From Candidatus Saccharibacteria bacterium CG_4_10_14_0_2_um_filter_52_9 (GTDB lineage: Bacteria > Actinomycetota > Acidimicrobiia > Acidimicrobiales > RAAP-2), in contig CAJCJA010000051.1 of NCBI GenBank assembly GCA_903970515.1, positions 1-53,990 on the forward strand: a DNA stretch of 53,990 nucleotides. The letters are read 5' to 3'. A program made the translations under genes and the position numbers. Positions 17,478 through 25,529 of this stretch are shown one piece after another; the stretch's first letter is position 1, and each line of letters starts with the position of its first letter. Below the pieces are notes generated by a model, which saw only the letters and a list, made by a program, of their open reading frames with translations, ran no database searches and was not told where the DNA came from.

Positions 17478-17768
17478 ATGAGTTCCCACGAATCCGACGC
17501 GTATGAAGCCGACGAATTGGCCTACTTGCGCGAGACGCCCGTCGAGACGGTCCTCGGAAATCACATCTTCGTCCTCGTGCAATTGGCGGCCTTACGTCTC
17601 GCCACGGCACCTCCGGACTTGAAGGGCGCCCAGCTGATCATCGATACATTGAGCGCGATCATTTCGACCGGGGGTGATCGACTCGGTGAGCACCTCACGC
17701 TCTATCGAAACGCGCTCGCCGAAGTGCAACAGGTGTACGTCCGAGCGGCCCAGTCGCCGAGCGCCTAA
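17478..17768 (+). CDS. DUF1844 family protein
   Basis: 96 residues, helical, no membrane span or signal peptide. VETVLGNHIFVLVQLAALRLA (about 23-43), then DLKGAQLIIDTLSAI and a C-terminal helix with LYRNALAEVQQVYV fit DUF1844 proteins, which in actinobacteria often sit near infC, as here. The function is unknown. The stop overlaps the convergent histidine kinase stop by 4 bases, with no terminator between them. Confidence 0.8.
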   Translation: MSSHESDAYEADELAYLRETPVETVLGNHIFVLVQLAALRLATAPPDLKGAQLIIDTLSAIISTGGDRLGEHLTLYRNALAEVQQVYVRAAQSPSA

Positions 17769-19114
17769 TCCAAGGCAGGAAATACGAACGTCAGGCGCAG
17801 TCCGCCAAGGTCGCTCGCCGACGTCGCCATCGTGCCACTCATGGCCTTCGCGAGATCGAACATGATGCTCATGCCCAAGCCAGAACCCCCCGAGTCGCGA
17901 CTGCGTGATGCGTCAAAGCGTCGAAAGCGTTCCGGGGTCGTTCCGTATTCGGGAAGACCCTCGCCCGCGTCGTCGATCCGCAATTCGACGCCGTCGCTTG
18001 CACGATGAAGTCCCACGCGTACCGCGACGTCGGGTTTGGTATGACGAGCTACGTTGCCCAACGCGTTAGTCATGAGACGTTCGAGTAAATCTCGTCGACC
18101 ACGTATCCAGACGTCCGCAGCGATGTCGGCATCAATGCGCCTCGCCGACTGATCGTCGCGCATTTCACCCACACTCGAGGAGACAATCGCGCTGAAATCA
18201 ACCGGCTCCATTGATTTCTCGGGTAGTTCTCGTAGCTCGGCGAGCAAGAGGAGGTCGGTGACGAGTGTCTCCATTCGCTCGATTTCCTTGCGCATTCGCG
18301 CGAGCGCGCGCTCAAGTTGTTCCGCGGACACCTCAGGATTGGAGATCAGTTCGGTGTATCCCTTGAGCACGGTCAGCGGCGTGCGAAGCTCGTGCGACGC
18401 GTCGCCAATGAACAACTGCATCGACTCAGCGTGTCGAGACTCGATGTCGATCTTCTCTTGCAGTGCCACGACCATCGTCGCGAGCGCGTGGCGCAATTCG
18501 CGAACGTCTTTGCTGCCGAGCGCCGGAGGAACTGGTTCGTGCGCGTTCCCCTCGGCGACGTCCGAGGCGAAGTCGATCAGACTCCCCATCGTGACGAGGT
18601 CGCGGCGCATGAAGAGCCGGGCGACGAGGACCATCACGATCGCGGCGGCAAGTGCCGCGAGGACCACTCGAAAGATGAGCTGTTGACTCGATTTTCTGAC
18701 GCTCTTGGTCGACGCCGCCACGACTAAATAGTCGCCGCCGCCGATATTGAGTGAGCGAACGAGAAACCCGGGCAGATTCGATTCGCTGACCACGGCGCTG
18801 AGCGACGAGTGCACGTTGTTGAGTGTCGGGGTGCTCACCAGAGGCGTATTGGCGCTAATGATTCGAGTCACGGTCCCGTTGGCGAAGACGACATCGAGCG
18901 TGAGGTCGTAGTTGTTCTCCTCGTCGACGTTGATCGCGTCACTTAGCGCCGCGTCGGGGTTGCCCTCGCCACTCTGCACGACTGAATTGATCGTGTTGTC
19001 AAGGGCGGCGTACGCCGAGTGCGTGCTGGAGTTGACGGCGTACCAACCAACGCTCAAGGCCACCACGGTCGTGATGACGACGAGCAGGATGGTCAGGCGC
19101 GTCGCCAGCTTCAC
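17765..19114 (-). CDS. Sensor histidine kinase
   Basis: 449 residues. First membrane span about 6-25, extracytoplasmic sensor region to about 145, second span about 150-170, HAMP-like linker, HisKA dimerisation helix with phospho-acceptor His in GDASHELRTPLTVLKGY, and a C-terminal ATPase with N-box NALGNVARHT, G1 DAGEGLP and G2 GSGLGMSIMF. It should autophosphorylate and pass phosphate to the adjacent response regulator. The signal is unknown. The GTG start shares one base with the regulator's TAG stop (TAGTG), so the pair is translationally coupled. Confidence 0.92.
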   Translation of the reverse strand: MKLATRLTILLVVITTVVALSVGWYAVNSSTHSAYAALDNTINSVVQSGEGNPDAALSDAINVDEENNYDLTLDVVFANGTVTRIISANTPLVSTPTLNNVHSSLSAVVSESNLPGFLVRSLNIGGGDYLVVAASTKSVRKSSQQLIFRVVLAALAAAIVMVLVARLFMRRDLVTMGSLIDFASDVAEGNAHEPVPPALGSKDVRELRHALATMVVALQEKIDIESRHAESMQLFIGDASHELRTPLTVLKGYTELISNPEVSAEQLERALARMRKEIERMETLVTDLLLLAELRELPEKSMEPVDFSAIVSSSVGEMRDDQSARRIDADIAADVWIRGRRDLLERLMTNALGNVARHTKPDVAVRVGLHRASDGVELRIDDAGEGLPEYGTTPERFRRFDASRSRDSGGSGLGMSIMFDLAKAMSGTMATSASDLGGLRLTFVFPALD

Positions 19115-19800
19115 TACGTGGAGCTTTCGTCAACCAACTTAAATCCGACGCCGCGAACGGTCGTCAGCGGTGCGAAATCGGCTCGGTGGATCTTTCGTCG
19201 AAGATACGAGACGTAGGTGTCGAGCACCGAGGTCTCCGAATCGAAATCAATGTTCCAGACCTCGCGCAAGAGTTGTTCGCGCGTCACCAAGCGGTCCATC
19301 CGTTCCATCAGCACTTCGAGGAGTCGAAACTCCGTCGCGGAGAGCTCCACCGCTTGCGCATCCAGCGTCACCTCGTGACGATCTACGTTCATGTTCAGCG
19401 GGCCGCACGCGTAGGAGAGCTCAGCTTCGCCAACCTGGTTCGAACGTCGCAAGATCGCCCCGACGCGCAGCAGCAATTCTTCGAGGCTAAAAGGCTTGCG
19501 GACGTAGTCGTCGGCGCCAAAACGCAAGCCCTGGGCGACGTCGTCGCTCGAGTCCCTCGCCGAGAGCATCAGTACCGGGGTCGTCGTGTCGTAAGCGCGC
19601 AGTTTGGCGAGGAACGCGAATCCGTCCATCGTGGGCATATTCACGTCGACAATGCACAAGTCGGCGTGTCGTCGACGCATCTTTTCGAAGGCGTCAAGTC
19701 CGTTGGATGCCGTCTCGGTCTCGTAGCCCGCGATCCTGAGCGCGTCGCTCAACAGCTCACGCACCCCTGGTTCGTCGTCGACCACCAGCACCGTCGTCAT
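19114..19800 (-). CDS. OmpR/PhoB-family response regulator
   Basis: 228 residues. The receiver domain (about 1-118) has the acidic pair DDE, the phospho-acceptor Asp in CIVDVNMPTMDG, Thr/Ser in MLSARD and Lys in VRKPF. The C-terminal winged helix (about 130-225) has ELSATEFRLLEVLMER and VLDTYVSYLRRKI, typical of PhoB/MprA-type DNA binding. I chose ATG 19800 (MTTVLVVDDE) because it matches the family; an 18-residue upstream extension is open but unlikely. It is first in the operon with the kinase, and divergent from the small secreted protein gene. Confidence 0.92.
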   Translation of the reverse strand: MTTVLVVDDEPGVRELLSDALRIAGYETETASNGLDAFEKMRRRHADLCIVDVNMPTMDGFAFLAKLRAYDTTTPVLMLSARDSSDDVAQGLRFGADDYVRKPFSLEELLLRVGAILRRSNQVGEAELSYACGPLNMNVDRHEVTLDAQAVELSATEFRLLEVLMERMDRLVTREQLLREVWNIDFDSETSVLDTYVSYLRRKIHRADFAPLTTVRGVGFKLVDESST

Positions 19801-19956
19801 TGCTCGCACGCCATGGAGCGAGCGTACCCGTGGAAAGGTGGTTTTCGAGTTCACCGAACCCGATGAAGCGCGTTCTCAGGTAACCGTAGTCACAGACACA
19901 GGGAATTCACAAGATTGCTCGTTACGCTGGGTACCAGTTGGACGAAAGGGACGCTG

Positions 19957-20349
19957 ATGAGAGGCACGGTCGCACGAAGCATCGCCGCCTTGGCGATCGC
20001 TGGTTCGGCGCTCCTCGCACCTGGCGTCGTCGGCGCGGCCGGTCGTGGCACTCACTCGAGTGCTGGCGCGACGACGACCACGTCGGCAACGACGAGCAAA
20101 CCCAGTGGTCCTTGGAAGACCTACTACGAGGAATTGTCCGCCTACGTCGCCGCTCGCAAGCAAATCGCCCAGACCTTTCGCGACGCCGTCGGCGCTGCGA
20201 AGCAGCAGTTCGTCACCGCGAGCAGTTCGGCGAGCACCGTTGACGAACGCGCGACCGCTCGAGCCGCCTACGCACTCGCGATCGCACAAGCGGCGGCGAC
20301 TCGCAGCGCAGCACTGGTAAGTCTCGGCAATCCCCCTACGGCACCGTAA
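19957..20349 (+). CDS. Small secreted protein of unknown function
   Basis: 130 residues from the ATG at 19957, chosen because an AAAGGGA ribosome-binding site lies just upstream. A signal peptide is evident: a short basic start (MRGTVAR), a hydrophobic core of Ala/Leu/Gly and a likely cut after GVVGAAG or nearby (about 25-30). A Thr/Ser/Ala-rich linker (about 32-50) leads to a helical domain rich in Ala, Gln, Lys and Arg. No cysteines or known domain are seen. It is next to, and divergent from, the two-component pair, so it may be a target of that system (guess). A strong terminator follows. Confidence 0.65.
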   Translation: MRGTVARSIAALAIAGSALLAPGVVGAAGRGTHSSAGATTTTSATTSKPSGPWKTYYEELSAYVAARKQIAQTFRDAVGAAKQQFVTASSSASTVDERATARAAYALAIAQAAATRSAALVSLGNPPTAP

Positions 20350-20367
20350 CGATTCGCTGTTCCCCTG

Positions 20368-20410
20368 GCGGCGCGTCGCTCGAGAGAGTGGCGCGCCGCT
20401 TCTCCCTTTT
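20368..20410 (+). terminator. Rho-independent terminator after the secreted protein gene
   Basis: GCGGCGCG (20368-20375) pairs perfectly with CGCGCCGC (20392-20399), with a 16-base loop, followed by a pyrimidine-rich tract (TTCTCCCTTTT). It lies between convergent genes and would mainly serve the plus-strand gene. Confidence 0.7.
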
Positions 20411-20424
20411 CGTTCCCATTTCCC

Positions 20425-20625
20425 CTAGAACGCGACGAGATCGATGAGCTCGTCGCGACCCAATCGTCCGACCGCTCGTATTCCGGTTGCGCGTACGCCA
20501 GTCGGGATACTTCTCGACCCGTCCTTGATGGCGACGCAATGAAAATACAGTCGCTCGCCCGTCTCGGCGACGAACCAACCGTCCCCACGTTGCTCGTCGA
20601 AGATTTCGATGACGCCGACGATCAC
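20425..20625 (-). CDS. Cold-shock-domain-like small protein
   Basis: 66 residues: GVIEIFDEQRGDGWFVAE, then RLYFHCVAIKDGSRSIPTG and a C-terminal beta strand, the pattern of an OB-fold cold-shock protein with RNP-like positions FDEQRGDGWF and LYFHC. Such actinobacterial variants usually bind single-stranded nucleic acid. The GTG start overlaps the ribH stop by 4 bases (GTGA), so it is translated from the end of the riboflavin genes and closes the long operon. Confidence 0.75.
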   Translation of the reverse strand: MIVGVIEIFDEQRGDGWFVAETGERLYFHCVAIKDGSRSIPTGVRATGIRAVGRLGRDELIDLVAF

Positions 20626-21167
20626 GTCGACGCAGCGAGGGATCCTTGGCGCAGCACCGAGACCATCTCGAGCGCCGTCAACGCCGCCTCGCGCCCTTTG
20701 TTCGATTCATCGGGCATCGAGCGATCGAGTGCTTGCTGGACCGTGTTTGTCGTGAGAACACCGAACACGACCGGCACCCCGTAGGTCAACTGCACGTCTT
20801 GGACGCCTCGCGCGCACTCACCTGCGACGAAGTCGTAGTGGCCCGTGTCACCGCGAATCACGGCGCCGAGCGTGATCACCACGTCAACCGGTCGAGCCCC
20901 ACTCACGAAGGCCCTCGCCACGAGGGGCAATTCGAACGCACCAGGCGCCCACGCGAGTTTCACGTCGCGGCGATCGACCCCCGCCGCGAGCAAGGTCTCG
21001 AGCGCTGCTTCCAACAACCGCACGCTTACGCCACCGTTGAAACGCGCACAAGCAATGCCGACACGCAACCCACGGCCATTGGCGGAACCTTCCAAGGACT
21101 CGCCAACTTTGCCGCGAAATGTTGCAACTGACGATGGGTCGAGGTCGGTCTCATTCGCTGAGGTCAT
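20622..21167 (-). CDS. ribH: 6,7-dimethyl-8-ribityllumazine synthase
   Basis: 181 residues. It condenses the ribityl pyrimidinedione with dihydroxybutanone phosphate to give lumazine, the penultimate step of riboflavin synthesis. Conserved blocks: ARFNGGVSVRLLEAAL, WAPGAFELPLVARA and GAVIRGDTGHYDFVAGE, with the catalytic His in TGHYDFV. I chose ATG 21167, since GGAGG lies five bases upstream; this overlaps the ribBA stop by 17 bases. The N-terminal 30 residues are less conserved. Confidence 0.94.
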   Translation of the reverse strand: MTSANETDLDPSSVATFRGKVGESLEGSANGRGLRVGIACARFNGGVSVRLLEAALETLLAAGVDRRDVKLAWAPGAFELPLVARAFVSGARPVDVVITLGAVIRGDTGHYDFVAGECARGVQDVQLTYGVPVVFGVLTTNTVQQALDRSMPDESNKGREAALTALEMVSVLRQGSLAAST

Positions 21168-22374
21168 CAAGTCCTCCGAGTAGATGGCCCATCTTCTCGC
21201 GTTTCGTTCGCAGGTACTCGAGGTTGAACTCAGTGGGACGGCTCTCGAGAGGAACCCGCTCGACGATGTTGAGACCGAATCCTTCCAAGCCTCCGTATTT
21301 AGAAGGATTGTTCGTCATCAGTCGCATGGTCGTCACGCCGAGGTCCACCAATATCTGTGCGCCGATGCCGTATTCTCGCGAATCTACTGGCAGGCCAAGT
21401 TCGAGGTTCGCGTCGACCGTGTCGTGACCATCTTCTTGCAAGGCGTACGCACGAATCTTGTGACCGAGACCAATCCCTCGTCCCTCGTGACCGCGCAGAT
21501 ACACCACGATCCCGGTGCCTTCGGCCGCGATCTTCGCAAGAGCGGTGTGAAGTTGGGGTCCACAATCACATCGCAATGAACCCAGAGCGTCTCCCGTGAG
21601 GCATTCGGAATGCACACGAACCAAGACGTCGCGGGCGTCGTCGATGTCCCCATAGACGAGGGCCATGTGTTGCTCGCCGTCGAGCACGCTCTCGTAGACG
21701 AAGGCTTGGAACTGTCCGTACTCCGTGGGGAGTGACGCCTCGGCGATTTGCTTCACCAACTTCTCGTGGTGGCGCCGGTAGCGAATCAAGTCGGCGATCG
21801 AAACCAGAGGCAGACCATGGCGTTGCGCGAACTCCTCAAGCTCGGGAAGGCGCGCCATGCCCGTCTTGTCGGCGGTCACGATCTCACACAGCACGCCCGA
21901 GGGGTACTTGCCAGCCAGTCGACAAAGATCGACCGTCGCTTCGGTGTGGCCCGCGCGCTTGAGCACGCCACCCGCGCGGTAGCGCAGCGGAAAAATATGA
22001 CCTGGTCGATTCAAATCGGTCGAGCGCGTGTTCGGATCGATCAGCGCCTGAATGGTCGCGGCCCGGTCGCCCGCCGAAATCCCGGTCGTCGTACCGTGGC
22101 GAAAGTCGACGGTCACAGTGAAAGCCGTACGTTGCGCCTCGGTGTTCGCCACCACCATCAGTGGCAAGTCGAGTTCGTCCGCTCGTTCTGATTCGAGCGG
22201 CACGCAAAAGACGCCCGACGTGTATTCAAGGAAAAACGCCATGCTCTCAGGCGTCACGTCCCCGGCGGCCATGATCAGGTCGCCTTCATTCTCACGGTCC
22301 TCGTCATCAACCACGACGACCATCCCGCCCTTTTTCAACTGGGCAATCGCTTGCTCTATCGTCGACAGCGCCAT
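21151..22374 (-). CDS. ribBA: Bifunctional DHBP synthase / GTP cyclohydrolase II
   Basis: 407 residues. The N-terminal RibB half (about 1-205) makes dihydroxybutanone phosphate: DDEDRENEGDLIMAA, DFRHGTTTGISAGDRA and GHIFPLRYRAGGVLKRAGHTEA. The C-terminal RibA half opens GTP: the zinc site is in HSECLTGDALGSLRCDCGPQL and the catalytic stretch in YLRGHEGRGIGLGHKI. The frame is open far upstream, but the ATG at 22374 (MALSTIEQAIAQL) fits the family and shares one base with the ribD stop (TGATG). A riboflavin synthase gene (ribE), often placed before ribBA, is not present. Confidence 0.96.
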   Translation of the reverse strand: MALSTIEQAIAQLKKGGMVVVVDDEDRENEGDLIMAAGDVTPESMAFFLEYTSGVFCVPLESERADELDLPLMVVANTEAQRTAFTVTVDFRHGTTTGISAGDRAATIQALIDPNTRSTDLNRPGHIFPLRYRAGGVLKRAGHTEATVDLCRLAGKYPSGVLCEIVTADKTGMARLPELEEFAQRHGLPLVSIADLIRYRRHHEKLVKQIAEASLPTEYGQFQAFVYESVLDGEQHMALVYGDIDDARDVLVRVHSECLTGDALGSLRCDCGPQLHTALAKIAAEGTGIVVYLRGHEGRGIGLGHKIRAYALQEDGHDTVDANLELGLPVDSREYGIGAQILVDLGVTTMRLMTNNPSKYGGLEGFGLNIVERVPLESRPTEFNLEYLRTKREKMGHLLGGLDDLSE

Positions 22375-23363
22375 CAGATTTCCACGTCCACTCGTATATC
22401 TTCGCCTATTCTTCGCACGTCCACCACTCGTCCCCTTCGCAGTGCGCCAATCGTTGGTGTCGAAAGTTCCCGCAACGCTCCCGCCGTCGCGAGGGAACCA
22501 CCGAACGCTGGAGCCTGGTACCACACCACGTGATTCACCAGTCCTTGTTCGACAAATTCACTCGCCGTGAGAGGACCTCCCTCGACAAGTACTTGCAACA
22601 CGTCGTGCTGTCCGAGTTCATCGAGTACCGCCCCAATCTCGCCGCTTCGCTCAAGGCATGGTCGAACCCGCGCATCGGGTGCCACCGTTCCAAGAACAAC
22701 TCGCAGCGGTTCTAGAATAATGTCGTCGAGCCTCGCAGTAAGCGCCGGATTGTCAGCACGCACCGTTCCCGCGCCCACGAGAATCGCCTGGCTTTGCGCG
22801 CGAAGAACGTGAGCGTCACGACGTGCAGATTCACCAGTGATCCACTGGCTCGAACCGTCCGCCATGGCAACCACGCCGTCGAGTGTTGAGGCGACTTTCA
22901 AGACCACGTACGGTCGACCTGTCACGCGGTGCCAGAGATAGGGCGCTAACTGGGCGCGCACGAGTGATTCCTCAATTCCGACTTCGACGTCGACCCCCGA
23001 CTCCTTCAAGAGCGCAACGCCCCGTCCCGAGACTCGAGAATCGGCGTCGAGCGTGCCCACGACCACGCGCGCGATACCCGCCTCGACGATTGCTTCGACG
23101 CACGGGCCCGTACGGCCCACGTGACAACACGGCTCGAGCGTCACGATCATCGTCGCGCCGCGCGCACGCTCGCGTGCTCGTCGCAATGCCTCGATTTCGG
23201 CGTGCGACTCGCCCGGAGCCTGCGTGTGTCCTTCCGCGATGACGACTCCGTCGCTATTGACGATCAACGCACCGACCCACGGGTTGGGTGGCGCGTGCAA
23301 GCGCGCCTTCTCGCCCTCGGCGACCGCCATCTGCATAAGTTCGTGAGGACTGTAGAGCATCAC
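22374..23363 (-). CDS. ribD: Bifunctional riboflavin deaminase/reductase
   Basis: 329 residues, slightly short. The N-terminal deaminase (about 1-145) has zinc ligands in SHAEIEAL and EPCCHVGRTGPC; the C-terminal reductase (about 150-329) has KVASTLDGVVAMADGSSQWITG and a glycine motif at LVEGGPLT. The region between APDARVRPC and the LVEGG motif is shorter than usual, accounting for the length. It makes the ribitylamino-pyrimidine for lumazine synthase. It overlaps rpe by 4 bases and shares a base with ribBA. Confidence 0.94.
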   Translation of the reverse strand: MMLYSPHELMQMAVAEGEKARLHAPPNPWVGALIVNSDGVVIAEGHTQAPGESHAEIEALRRARERARGATMIVTLEPCCHVGRTGPCVEAIVEAGIARVVVGTLDADSRVSGRGVALLKESGVDVEVGIEESLVRAQLAPYLWHRVTGRPYVVLKVASTLDGVVAMADGSSQWITGESARRDAHVLRAQSQAILVGAGTVRADNPALTARLDDIILEPLRVVLGTVAPDARVRPCLERSGEIGAVLDELGQHDVLQVLVEGGPLTASEFVEQGLVNHVVWYQAPAFGGSLATAGALRELSTPTIGALRRGRVVDVRRIGEDIRVDVEI

Positions 23364-24046
23364 TCAGCGAGCATGGCTGCCGCTCGAATGGCGCGCGCCG
23401 CTTCGAGGGGTTCAGGTCGCGCGAAGATTGCCGAGCCAGCGACGAGCACGTTCGCGCCCGCTTCGACGACGATCGGTGCCGTGCGCACGTCGATGCCGCC
23501 GTCCACTTCGATGTCCACCCCGAGCGCGTTGTCGTCGATCTCGCGGCGAGCCAAACTCACTTTGGGCATCACGTCACCCATGAAGGACTGCCCCCCGAAA
23601 CCAGGGAACACGGTCATCAGTAAGAGCAGGTCGATATCAGCGAGGAAGGGGGCAACGGAGACAAAGGGAGTGTCGGGATTGGCCGCGAGTCCCACTCGAA
23701 GTCCGAGTGATCGAGCGTCACGTATCAATGACGCGGTGCCCCCAACCTCGACGTGCACCGTACAACCGTTAGCTCCCGCATTCTTGAAAGCCTCTAGATA
23801 TCGACCGGGCTCGCTCATCATGAGATGGCAATCAAAAAAACGATTGCTGTAGTGCCGTAACGACTGTACAACGGGTGGACCAATCGACACGTTGGGCACG
23901 AAGTGCCCGTCCATCACGTCGACGTGAAGCCAATCGGTCTCGGCGTCAATGGCGCGTACGGCTTCGGCGAGTGCGCCAAAGTCAGCCGCCAGAATTGAAG
24001 GCGCAATTCGAAGGGCACCCGTGGGACCTGCTTCGATCGTCGTCAC
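23360..24046 (-). CDS. rpe: Ribulose-phosphate 3-epimerase
   Basis: 228 residues, TIM barrel. It interconverts ribulose 5-phosphate and xylulose 5-phosphate; ribulose 5-phosphate also feeds riboflavin synthesis. Metal/catalytic motifs: LHVDVMDGHFVPN near 36-48, CHLMMSEPGRYLE, and LLLLMTVFPGFGGQSF; the phosphate site is at VDGGI. The GTG lies six bases after TAGGCT, pointing to an internal leaderless promoter. rsmB, often found between fmt and rpe in actinobacteria, is missing. Confidence 0.95.
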   Translation of the reverse strand: MTTIEAGPTGALRIAPSILAADFGALAEAVRAIDAETDWLHVDVMDGHFVPNVSIGPPVVQSLRHYSNRFFDCHLMMSEPGRYLEAFKNAGANGCTVHVEVGGTASLIRDARSLGLRVGLAANPDTPFVSVAPFLADIDLLLLMTVFPGFGGQSFMGDVMPKVSLARREIDDNALGVDIEVDGGIDVRTAPIVVEAGANVLVAGSAIFARPEPLEAARAIRAAAMLAE

Positions 24047-24052
24047 GGCTCC

Positions 24053-24058
24053 AGCCTA
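24053..24058 (-). promoter_or_regulatory. -10 element of rpe inside the long operon
   Basis: TAGGCT, six bases (GGAGCC), then the GTG of rpe. It lies in the 27-base gap after fmt, one of the few gaps in the run. GGAG could also act as a ribosome-binding site but is very close. Confidence 0.45.
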
Positions 24059-24073
24059 GAGCGGAGACTCAAT

Positions 24074-24946
24074 TCAGCCCCACATGGCCGTCGAAGCGTC
24101 GAGCCGCGCTCCCGACCACCATTCGTGCGCGCGCATCGTCCTCGAGCCTTCAGGTTGGACAACATCGAGCACGTAGTTCCCATCACCCGTACCCATCACG
24201 ACGTCGTTATCCTTTCGCGTCAGCGATCCACGTGCACCAACACCATTGCCCTCGTGGCCTTCGAAGACTCGAAGTCGCCGTCCGGCGACGAAAAAGTACG
24301 CACGACCAAGTCGTACCGTCCTCGCGACCTCAACGAGAGTCATCGCGGGCTGAAGATGGAAGTCCTCTTTCGTGAGTTTCTCAGCGTACGTCGCCTCCCC
24401 TTCTTGGGCTTTAGGCGACGCAAGGGCCTGCGGATCGCGGAGAACTTCACGCAGTAACGACGCCCCCACGTGGGCAAGTTCTTCAGTCAGCTCATAGGCA
24501 GTCTTCTCGCCGATTGACGTACGTGCCGTCGCGTAGACCGGACCGGTATCCAACGTTGGTTCGATCGCCATGATGCTGACTCCCGTCTCGTGGTCCCCAG
24601 CGAGGATCGCGCGTTCGACGGGCGCAGCGCCTCGCCATCGCGGAAGCAGCGAAAAATGCACGTTCAGCATCGGCACCTGCTCGAGCAACGCTGCGGGAAT
24701 GAGGGCGCCGTAAGCGACGACGACGCCGCGCTCGACGTCGTACGCCCCGAGATCTTTGAGCGAATGCGCGACATTGAGTCCGAGCGATTGTGCCGCGAAC
24801 TTCACTGGACTCGCGAGCAGCGAGGAACCTCGTCCCCGTTTTTTGTCCGCCCGAGTGATGACGACCGCGACGTCGTGACCAGCACGAACGAGCTCTTCTA
24901 AAACGGGCACCGCCGCGTGAGGGGTACCGAGGAATGCGAGACGCAT
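24074..24946 (-). CDS. fmt: Methionyl-tRNA formyltransferase
   Basis: 290 residues. It formylates initiator Met-tRNA with formyl-tetrahydrofolate. The catalytic region is LNVHFSLLPRWRGAAPVERAI with Asn and His, followed by MAIEPTLDTGPVYA holding the catalytic Asp; the C-terminal OB-like domain binds tRNA. The ATG follows the def stop directly. The def-fmt pairing is the normal formylation/deformylation unit. Confidence 0.95.
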   Translation of the reverse strand: MRLAFLGTPHAAVPVLEELVRAGHDVAVVITRADKKRGRGSSLLASPVKFAAQSLGLNVAHSLKDLGAYDVERGVVVAYGALIPAALLEQVPMLNVHFSLLPRWRGAAPVERAILAGDHETGVSIMAIEPTLDTGPVYATARTSIGEKTAYELTEELAHVGASLLREVLRDPQALASPKAQEGEATYAEKLTKEDFHLQPAMTLVEVARTVRLGRAYFFVAGRRLRVFEGHEGNGVGARGSLTRKDNDVVMGTGDGNYVLDVVQPEGSRTMRAHEWWSGARLDASTAMWG

Positions 24947-25480
24947 CTACTCGCCGAGCAAGAGGTGCAGACCGTCTGGATCACTCCTCGCGAGTTCCAA
25001 CTTTCGAGCCCTTAAAATCTTCTTCGCTTCCTTGCGCTGGTCCGGATCGAGACGCTCGATGAGCAGGACCCCGTTGAGATGATCCATCTCGTGCTGGAAG
25101 ATGCGACCTTCGAATTCATCGGTTTCGATGCTGAGTTCGTTGCCGTCGAGGTCGAATCCAACGAGATGAATCGCGTTGGCCCGCGTGATCTCCCAGCTGA
25201 GTCCAGGAACTGAGAGACAACCTTCTTGGAACGTCCACTCACCATCGGACTCTACGATGCGCGGATTGACGATCACCATGGGACCATCACCCTTGTCGTA
25301 GACGAAGAGTCGTTTTTGCACGCCCACCTGATTGGCGGCGAGTCCGACGCCCGGCGCCTCGTACATGGTAGTGATCATCGACTCGGCGAGTTTGGCGATT
25401 CCCCCGTCGATGTTGTCGATCTCGGTCGTCACCTCATTGAGTACGGGGTCGCCGTACTCGCGAATAGGTAGCGTGCTCAC
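24947..25480 (-). CDS. def: Peptide deformylase
   Basis: 177 residues. It removes the formyl group from new proteins. All three motifs are present: GVGLAANQVG (about 45-54), EGCLSVPG (cysteine metal ligand) and QHEMDHLNG with HExxH. The GTG start lies six bases after TATCGT, with no good spacing for a Shine-Dalgarno, so an internal leaderless promoter is likely. It lies 49 bases after priA. Confidence 0.96.
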   Translation of the reverse strand: MSTLPIREYGDPVLNEVTTEIDNIDGGIAKLAESMITTMYEAPGVGLAANQVGVQKRLFVYDKGDGPMVIVNPRIVESDGEWTFQEGCLSVPGLSWEITRANAIHLVGFDLDGNELSIETDEFEGRIFQHEMDHLNGVLLIERLDPDQRKEAKKILRARKLELARSDPDGLHLLLGE

Positions 25481-25486
25481 CGCTCC

Positions 25487-25492
25487 ACGATA
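25487..25492 (-). promoter_or_regulatory. -10 element of def inside the long operon
   Basis: TATCGT, six bases (GGAGCG), then the def GTG at 25480. It sits in the 49-base priA-def gap. Confidence 0.45.
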
Positions 25493-25529
25493 TCGTCCTC
25501 GACGCCCATTCGACGCTTGATTGCTGACG

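Noticed and set aside
19801-19830. TACGCT six bases before an ATG upstream of the response regulator
   Set aside because: That ATG opens only a few codons in another frame before a stop; the response regulator starts at 19800.
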